Shown one piece after another: positions 56,604-64,000 of a stretch of DNA of 64,000 nt; the first letter of the stretch is position 1, and each line of letters starts with the position of its first letter. The position numbers and the translations under genes are program-made. Location: positions 9,176,001 to 9,240,000 of the forward strand of contig CM069871.1 of the NCBI GenBank assembly GCA_036172665.1, given 5' to 3'. The notes under the pieces were generated by a model, which was given only the letters and a program-made list of their open reading frames with translations, searched no databases and was not told the origin of the DNA. The DNA is from Prosopocoilus inquinatus. Taxonomy: Eukaryota; Arthropoda; Insecta; Coleoptera; Lucanidae.

Positions 56604-59600
56604 ATGAGGACTTACCTGGTCATCCTTTTGGCCGTTGCGTACGTGAATTCCTTTGGAACATGTCTTGGACTCAAGGAGGAATTTACTTGGAGCAGAATTA
56701 CGTTCGCCAAACCAAGAGATGCCGAAGATAATTCGGCCATCATCACCGAAGACTATATCTACCGTACGTGATTTAATTAATTTTCATTTTTTCTTTTTTG
56801 CTCAAGAGGGGTACAAAAATGCCGAATTTAACTCAAGAACTTTCGCCATCATAACTGAAGACTATGATTTATTATTATTTTTTTTTTGCTCAAGGGATCT
56901 ATCGCCGTACGTGATTTATTTATTTATTTATTTTTTTTACTCAAAAGAAAGGGAGCACGATACAACTTCCGCCATTATAACTGGAGACCATGATTTATTC
57001 TTATGTATTTTTTTTCCTTAAGAAATGGGGGCGGCATAAATTCGGCAAAAAAACAAGGTCGATACATGTACACAAGAGAAACCTCCGATTTTGGTTTATT
57101 AAAATTAAAATTCTTTAAGTTGCGCTCGAGCGCCCGCTCGCATTCCTATGTATATTTTATTTAATTGGTGTTAAGGTTGTTTTTATTTTTCGCACCGGTC
57201 AACCTCATTATCGACTTTCACGTCAGCGAATTAACTAATTCTTTTTGTTTCTAATCAATTACATGCTGCAGGAGGTCCAAATGAAATTGGCGAGTTTCCT
57301 TTTTTTTTGGGCGCGCGAGATTCGTTGCGAAAGTTGGGGTTTCCTTGCCCCCCCCCCCCCCCCCCGAAATTATTTCGGCGGGCAACGATGCGAAATGAAC
57401 CGTCCAGAGTGAATAACGCAATTAGATGAATAATATAATTTAATGCCTTTTATTATTTCAATTTGAGTTTTTTTATATACCGGGTGTCCCGCGCCATGTG
57501 CTCACCTTTCTAAAATCTTTATTGATTAATCGATTAACCTGAATTTTTGAGACGATAAACTAAATAAAAAATGGGATTTTTCGACATACTGATAGTCGTC
57601 ATAGGACTTCCGGTTTCGCCGGAAGTGATATTAACTTTCTTATTTTAAATAGAACATCCTACATATTTTTACATATTTAAAATCTACGGAGCGTTACGAG
57701 TCCGAATACGTATCAATTGTTAATTTTGGTTTCCACGACAACGAAAAAGAACTTTTTTATTTTTCAATCTAGAAAGCTATGAATCGCCTTTTTTCGATCT
57801 AATGCGATTAAGTGTTTCGAAAAAATCACTCCTTTGATGGTATTTTGATTTTTAACATTATTACAGTATTTCAAATTTTCATTAGGTCATAACTCATTTT
57901 TTTTTCGATAGAACCTCATGTGTTTCTTAGCTTAGTTCAACAGAACATTTTTTTCTGAATACACTGATACCAAGTACGTCATATTTTCTTTGAAAGTCAT
58001 TTGAAGTAAAGGTAGTGTAAAATTTCAATAAGACATGCTCTATTTTAAATTATTTTCAAAGAAAATATGACGTATTTGGTATCAGCGTATTCACAAAAAA
58101 AATGTTCAGTTGAACTAAGGTAAGAAACGTATGAGGTTCTATCGAAAAAAAATAGTTAAGAGCTAATGAAAATTTCAAATACTGTAAAAAAGTTAAAAAT
58201 CAAAATACCTTCAAAGGAGTGATTTTCTCGAAACACTTGGTCGCATTAGATCGAAAAAATGCGATTCATAGCTTTCTAGATTGAAAAATATAAAAGTTTT
58301 TTTTTTTCGTTGTCATGGAAATCAAAATTAACAATTGATACATATTCGGACTCGTAATGATCCGTAGATGTTAAATATGTAAAAATATATACGGTGTTCC
58401 ATTTAAAATGAGAAAGTTGATATCACTTCCGGCGAAACCGGAAGTCCTATGACGACTATCAGTATGTCGAGAAATTCCATTTTTTGTTTAGTTTATTGTC
58501 TCCAAAATTCAGATTAATCAATTAATAAATAAAGATTCTAGAAGGGTGAGCACATGGCGCGGGACACCCGGTATATATTCAGGTAACGAACAAACGAATT
58601 TTGTTTTTGTTGTTCAACGCGTAGATTGTTTTGTGTATTTATTTTTATTTTTTGAGCTTCTTATAACTTGTGAATGTAGTAATTCGACATATTAATTTTA
58701 ATTCGTAAAGAAAAATAAAAGTTTCGTTTGTTAGTTTAACCTAAAAAAAAAGTGGAAATAATTGCTATGATTGTCTTTTTTAAAAATTGATGAGAAATAA
58801 TTATAATTTAAAAAAAAGCTTTCGTGTAGTTAACGGATGCCACACCCCTCCCCCTACCCAAAAAAAAAAAATTATCTCCCTCTAGGGGGCTTGTTCGTAA
58901 ACTATCCTGTGCATTTATTTGCATATCTTCTTTTTCATTTTATTTATTTCTGTTTCTATGATCTACCCGAGAAGACTTTACGACCCCCTAAGTCCTAGGG
59001 CTGAACAATTAAAAAAAAAAAGTAATAAAAAAAATCTCTGGTCATTACCAATTTGCTTGACAGTTTCGACCTTTTCTCCTAATTAATTATTAAATTGTTG
59101 AATTTGTATAAAATAGTGTCGACTTTTTTTCATTTTCCTTCAAAAGCTTCATTTGAAAATTCGTTATTTATTTGCTTTTTATATGTGTACTTATTGTTGA
59201 TTTTTGCAATCTAAAAAATATATAATATGGTGTAACCGTGTACACCACATTGGGGACCAAATTGTTACCACCTCTACACGTAGACGATAATGTACATAGA
59301 ATTAGTAAATAAATCTTACCTGCGTATACGAAATTCGTTATTACAGGAGGACACTGCGTAATACCAGCGGTCAGCTCATAAATTCGGAGAGTGGGTCGTG
59401 GAAAAAAAAATAAGGAGAATTTCGCAACAAAAATATATTTAAAACGGATGTCCCGTACCCAAAAAATTAAAATCCCGAATGGGATGGATCTACGTTCGCA
59501 ATTTTACATAAAATAGTTCCGACTTTTATCTCGATGACACGAATACACATTTCAATGACTTGATCTACCTTTCTTGTACCCTGCAATTTCCACAGAAAGC

Positions 59601-62600
59601 ATTGTCGATGCAACTGTTTCTAAGTAGTTTATGTGATAGATAAAATTAAAATTTGCACACAAAATCGGTTCGTCACTATCGACAGTTGATTGTTATCTTA
59701 CTGTTATTACAACTTTAGTAACATCTGTACATCCTAAACAGACACATTAAAATGTACCGTCATGCTCAATTAAAATGATTCCTCTCAACAATTACAGCAA
59801 TTGAGAGAGGAGATGGTTGTGATATTTAGAGCCGATTTCATAATCGAACTAAATGAGACTTTAAATAAAAGTCACATTCTAATGTATAAATAACCACGTT
59901 TACGTATTTTTTGACAAATGATTGCGACTTTAACTTTAAAGTCTCCTTTAGTTCGATTATGAAATCGGTCCTTATTGTATGAAAATTTTTACAGTGAATG
60001 TTCATGCATGTGTATGACTATCGTTTTTATCAAGCATGATACCTACCTTGTAATGAAATGAGCTTATTCTTAGAAGATAACCGTTACCACCGTCTTAAAC
60101 ATGTTTAGGACAAGATGTTTTGTGTATTTTATTGTTTTGGCATATCTTTTCCAAAACTAAAGTTTGTTTTGTCTTTCAAATTTTCTTTCAAGTATTTTGT
60201 AGATCTCTATAAAACTGAAAAACATATAAGAAAACTTTTCCCAAAAAGCAAATTGGTAACTAACAACTACTTTTGCTTGCAATATCAATCAATCAAATCC
60301 ATTTAAAATAGTTACACCAAATGTAAGGATTACATCCAACCATAAATAACTGCAGTCTTAAAAATGTGGACCAGTCCAAGACAACAATTCAATAACGCGC
60401 AGAAATTAAATAGCAATAACGTCAAAAACGTTAAATTCAAAGTTTTAAAATTTTAATTAAAATTCAAAAACACCTCGAAATATTTCATAAACATAAATCG
60501 GTACAAGAGCGATGAATAGATAAAACAGAGACATCGATTTGCAACAAAATTTTATAAATCGGTACGTAATGAGGAAATTTCCTTTCGTCTCACAGAAATC
60601 TTCGACAGCTCAAAATCTGTGAAAATTAACTTTAAAATTGTGTCTCAATTGTCTCAATAACAGGCAACAAAAAAAAAAACAAATTAACAGATTAAATTCA
60701 ATCCTTAAATTAACTAAGCATTTGTAAAAGAAGCTAATAAAAAAAAATGTAACAAACGTGATTTGAATTTGCAAGTTGCGTTAAAGTAATGGAAGTTAAC
60801 AGTATACGATTTGCAACGATTATCCACGATAAAGGCGACGACAAAGAGGGATTTTACCTCGGGGTGATTTGACTACGTTACGAGGACCGTACAGAACAGT
60901 ACGACGAGGTCAGACGATCTTTCAGATGAGCAGGCAGCAAGACAGACAAATAAGTAAACCAAGTCTTCCGCAGGTCGGTGAACTGGAAGGCCTTAGGGCT
61001 GATGAAACACCTGGTACTTGTCCGTAGATCAAAAAGGATTAATAAAACTTACGGTTACAAAGGGCAGCGGAAAATTGCCTATAAGCGAACGTATAATTCC
61101 AGAAAAAAACAAATTAACTTACCAAACCAGTCCAACAAAATATGCCAAAAAGGATTATAAACGGTAGAAATAGAAGATAAAGAAATTAAAAAAAACTCAA
61201 ACTGTCACAGACAAAACGCCGCCACTGACACAAGTAATTACAAAAATCAAATGTCAGTAGACCAGTATAATCTTCTTTTAAAACATGGCCAATCCATATG
61301 CATGTCTAGATGCGCAAACTTGTTTATTTTAATCGAAAAAAAAATTAAATAGTTGTGATGTTTAAAAATTTTGCAAAACTGTTTTATGTTGTAGGTATAC
61401 TTACGTAACTTTGCTTTAAAACGTAAAAGAAAAAATTGTGAAAGTTAAATATAATATTAAATTACTTAATTTTGCAGAATTTGAGTCGTTTTGAAATTTT
61501 TTGAATTTAAATTTGTAGAAAATTAGAAAATTGGTAGAAAGTTTTGAAACAATTCCGGAAGCAGTCCATTTAGTAATTGTTGGCTAATTGTTGTGTGGGG
61601 TTAGTTGACCTTGCACGAAACGAATGCGTAAGTTCTTTGTGAATCGATTCACGCCTATCCAAACCACGTAAATAAAAAAAAAAACTCTTTTAATAAATAA
61701 ATTCGTAAAGTCGTAAAAAATGATTGAAAAATGAAAATGAATTAAAAAAAAGACAGTATTATAGTTCAGAATGTTGCGCTCTGAGAAAGTAAGCATCTCT
61801 ATGTGTCTAAGCCCTGAGGCATAATAATTAAAAAAAAAAAATAGTAAAAGAAGTGTCTGGACCTGACCATTTTCTTAACCGTTTCGACCCTTAATTACAC
61901 GATATCTTTCTTTTGTAATTAATTGTTATTAAATTGGTTTTTTTTTGTATATGATTGTACGAAAACCAGAGAAGTGAAATATTGTTCAGAATTTTTATTC
62001 AATATAACATTTTTCGTGAATTTTTACATTTTTTTAAGTGCTATTCAGTTTCTTTCAAAAATTCCATCTAGAAATTCGATGGTCATTTGTTTTTTTTTTT
62101 TTTAATATCAAGAAATTCGTCATTCATTTGTTTTTTTGTCAAACTTTTCATTTTTTTTTTTATTAAAAATGTATTTAATTCGAATATTTAATATTAATAT
62201 TCTTTTCCGGGAACAAATAACTCTTTACTATCCCCCTCCCTCGAAAAAAATAAATTTTTTAAAGTTTAAAAAACTCCAAAGGAAAATAAATTTAGTTAAA
62301 AAAAAACAACCCATCCCAACCAAGGAATTCGCTATTCATTTGTTCTTTGTTTGGGAACAAATAGCACTCTCTTTCCTATCCCCCTCCCTCGAAAAATAAT
62401 AAATCTTCTAAAGTCTAAAAAACTCGAAAGGAAAATAAATTTACGTAAAAAAAATACAACCCAACCCAACCGAGAAATTCGTCATTCATTTGCTTTTTTT
62501 TTGTCAAATTTTTTACCAAATATCACTTTCTTTCCTATCCCCTTCCCCGAAAGGAATAAATCTTCTAAATTTTAAAAATCTACGAAGAAAAATAAATTTT

Positions 62601-64000
62601 TTACCAAATATCACTTTCTTTCCTATCCCCTTCCCCGAAAGGAATAAATCTTCTAAATTTTAAAAATCTACAAAGAAAAATAAATTTACTTTTAAATTGC
62701 TTAAAAAAAAAAGGTTGTTTTTAATTCGATTTTTGAAACAGGGAAATTCGCTATTCATTTGTATTTTTTTTCAAACTTTTTATTAAACTTCTTAAAAAGC
62801 GAAATGCAGAGTTTGTGAAATTCGTCATTCAATTCTTTTATTGACATTTTTTGAAATTTTTTATTCAAAAAATGTAATATTTACATCGACATTTTATTTA
62901 CAGTAATCGGTTTTATTTTATTTATTTTGGGGGTGGCCTCCCGCTTATCAAACGTTATGCATATTGAATCTCTGTTTTCTCTCTCCCCCCTCCAAAAAAA
63001 AAATATAAGAATTTTTAAAATAAAAAATTCGCTTGTTAATTTAAAGGATGACTTACATTTGAATTTTTGTTTTTGAACTTTTTAAAAAGAAAGTAGCATT
63101 TTCCTAGCAAATGATCTGCGTATAACCAATTAATTTTTGAAGGGGAAAAATACATTTTCCTTTGATTTTTTTGAATTTCTAGAAGTCAAAAAGTAAATCG
63201 TTTCTAATCGGAATTTATCTAATTTTTTAACTCATTTTTTAAATACTTTTTTTGAAAAAACTACGTTCAGCATTTTTTTAATAGCAATTGACTCTTGTCC
63301 GATGAAAATTGTTTTGAATCTTTAACCGGACAGAATATAAATGGAAAAGTACTCAACATTTCTCTCTGTATTTATATTCTGTCCGGTGAAAGATTAAAAA
63401 CTCTTTTTTTTAATTTTTAAGTCATTTCATTTAAATTTTGTTTTTTTTATTTAATTGTGTACTTATGAACAAGTCTAAGAAATGAACCAATTTTCAGAAA
63501 ACAACGTCCCTCAGGGGGCGAACCGCTGGCGCAACAAACTATTCATCACCGTCCCCCGCAGGGTTGAAGCAGGTGTACCTTCAACCCTCAACTACGTTTG
63601 GATCAACAGCACCGAACGCCACAACGTCCCCCTAATCCCGTACCCCACTTACGAAGCCAATCGAATGCAAGCAGAACCCACCCCTGACCACTTGGTGTCG
63701 GTCTACAGAATCGCCATCGACCCCTGTGATCGACTCTGGATGGCAGACACAGGCGTCATCAACACCGTTGGTAAAGTTACTGAAGACTTTTGGTGTACCC
63801 GACCATCCCTTATTAAAGCATACCGGGTTTCTTGCAGGAAATAAAACAACGATCCAGCCCCAGAGGATAGTCATCATAGACCTTAACACAGACGAGATCA
63901 TCAAAGTGCACAATTTTAACCCCCGCGATCTCACCGAGCGCACGGTCATTAATTTGGTCACCGTTGACGTCACCCCCGATAAATGCGACGAGGCTTACGC
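56604..64000 (+). CDS. Second yellow-like (MRJP-family) gene, 3' end outside window
   Basis: Tandem paralogue of the preceding gene, with the same phase-1 introns 1 and 2. Exons are 56604-56763, 63498-63770 and 63838 to the window end. Exon 1 encodes the signal peptide MRTYLVILLAVAYVNSFG followed by LKEEFTW and ends in ITEDYIY. Exon 2 gives NNVPQGANRWRNKLFITVPR, GVPSTLNYV and DPCDRLWMADTG; exon 3 starts QPQRIVIIDLNTDEI. Exon 1 is 132 bp shorter than in the first gene because it lacks the Ser/Thr-rich insert before ITEDYIY. The donor is C|GTACGT, giving Gln at the junction. No lesion appears in the visible ~195 residues. Intron 1 is 6.7 kb and contains the largest hairpin in the window. Confidence 0.9.
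56735..57010. repeat. Repeated copies of the exon-1 end inside intron 1
   Basis: The last ~35 bp of exon 1 (coding SAIITEDYIY) and its GTACGTGATTTA donor recur downstream. CGCCATCATAACTGAAGACTATGAT is at about 56,845-56,870, CGCCGTACGTGATTTATT at about 56,908-56,925, and CGCCATTATAACTGGAGACCATGAT at about 56,970-56,993. Spacing is roughly 120-130 bp. Copies have lost the TAC codon and usable phase. Confidence 0.8.
57347..57365. repeat. 19-base C homopolymer
   Basis: An uninterrupted run of C in intron 1 of the second yellow-like gene, unusual in AT-rich DNA. The exact length is likely unreliable in any sequencing chemistry. Confidence 0.9.
57478..58573. mobile_element. Foldback element, ~1.1 kb with arms of ~0.5 kb
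   Basis: Starts TACCGGGTGTCCCGCGCC and ends with its complement, flanked by TA. Matching continues almost without gap through GACTATCAGTATGTCGA, CACTTCCGGCGAAACC and ATACCAAATACGTCATATTT to a loop near 58,000-58,050. No transposase frame. The whole element would fold into one hairpin when transcribed in the yellow-like gene's intron. Confidence 0.92.
58575..61900. other. Intron DNA with one small foldback
   Basis: Part of intron 1 of the second yellow-like gene. Contains the foldback at 59,829-59,971; otherwise AT-rich with no exon recognised. A 60-codon basic frame near 60,978-61,160 has no family resemblance. Confidence 0.5.
59829..59971. mobile_element. Foldback MITE, ~143 bp
   Basis: GCCGATTTCATAATCGAACT near 59,831 and its complement ending near 59,968 are inverted. 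Pairing extends through GAGACTTTAAA / TTTAAAGTCTC. Non-coding. Confidence 0.85.
62050..62830. repeat. Tandem repeats in intron 1
   Basis: Units of about 145 bp share AATTCG(T/C)(C/T)ATTCATTTG, CTATCCCCCTCCCTCGAAA and AGGAAAATAAATTT. Within the array an 88-bp block (62,511-62,598) is immediately repeated with one difference (62,599-62,686), which marks the most recent duplication. Confidence 0.85.
63317..63396. repeat. Short inverted repeat related to 28,955-29,184
   Basis: AACCGGACAGAATATAAAT and ATTTATATTCTGTCCGGT are inverted around a ~30-bp loop. The CCGGACAGAA core and neighbouring GTCCGATGAAAATTG phrase are shared with the element in the Kazal intron. It lies 100 bp before exon 2 of the second yellow-like gene. 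Confidence 0.7.

Noticed and set aside
60978..61160. 60-codon basic frame inside the second yellow-like intron
   Set aside because: Lys/Arg-rich because of A-rich DNA; no conserved motif and no fit to the intron phases.

Overview
The window is animal nuclear DNA, almost certainly from a beetle. It is AT-rich and intron-containing, packed with short inverted-repeat elements, and its genes are insect families: CYP6-type cytochromes P450 (closest in feel to the beetle CYP6BQ group), a neutral lipase, Kazal inhibitors and yellow/MRJP-like proteins. The beetle assignment is inference from protein character; no database was searched. All gene models were built by hand from reading frames, splice phases and paralogue comparison.

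Layout. 1-4,090: no gene; tandem and foldback repeats. 4,455-20,694: five tandem P450 genes on the + strand, here called P1-P5, each with three coding exons (phase-1 introns before ETLR and inside the haem loop) plus a short 5' UTR exon. P1 and P5 are open throughout. P2 has one in-frame stop, P3 a 1-bp frameshift and P4 two deletions. P4 looks like a mosaic of P2 (5' half) and P3 (3' end and flank). 20,781-25,610: a six-exon secreted lipase on the - strand, tail to tail with P5. 28,410-36,011: a three-exon Kazal inhibitor on the - strand with a 5.6-kb, element-filled second intron. 37,461-38,931: a 0.73-kb sequence repeated twice in tandem. 39,979-40,240: the first two exons of a second Kazal-like gene on the - strand. 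40,573-46,500: foldback element and repeats, no gene. 47,573-56,336: a complete yellow-like gene on the + strand with a 7.3-kb first intron. 56,604-64,000: a second yellow-like gene, cut by the window end.

The two yellow-like genes share phase-1 introns 1 and 2 and arose by tandem duplication. The P450 promoters share a TTATCT (GATA-type) box, which suggests gut-biased expression.

The most unusual features are structural. A ~2-kb inverted repeat made of 372-bp tandem units brackets the promoter and first exon of the first yellow-like gene. A 129-bp PIF/Harbinger-like MITE is present in one arm and cleanly absent from the other. Several expressed introns carry near-perfect hairpins, the largest about 1.1 kb with arms of about 0.5 kb. 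The local history of duplication, conversion and decay in the P450 cluster can be read directly.
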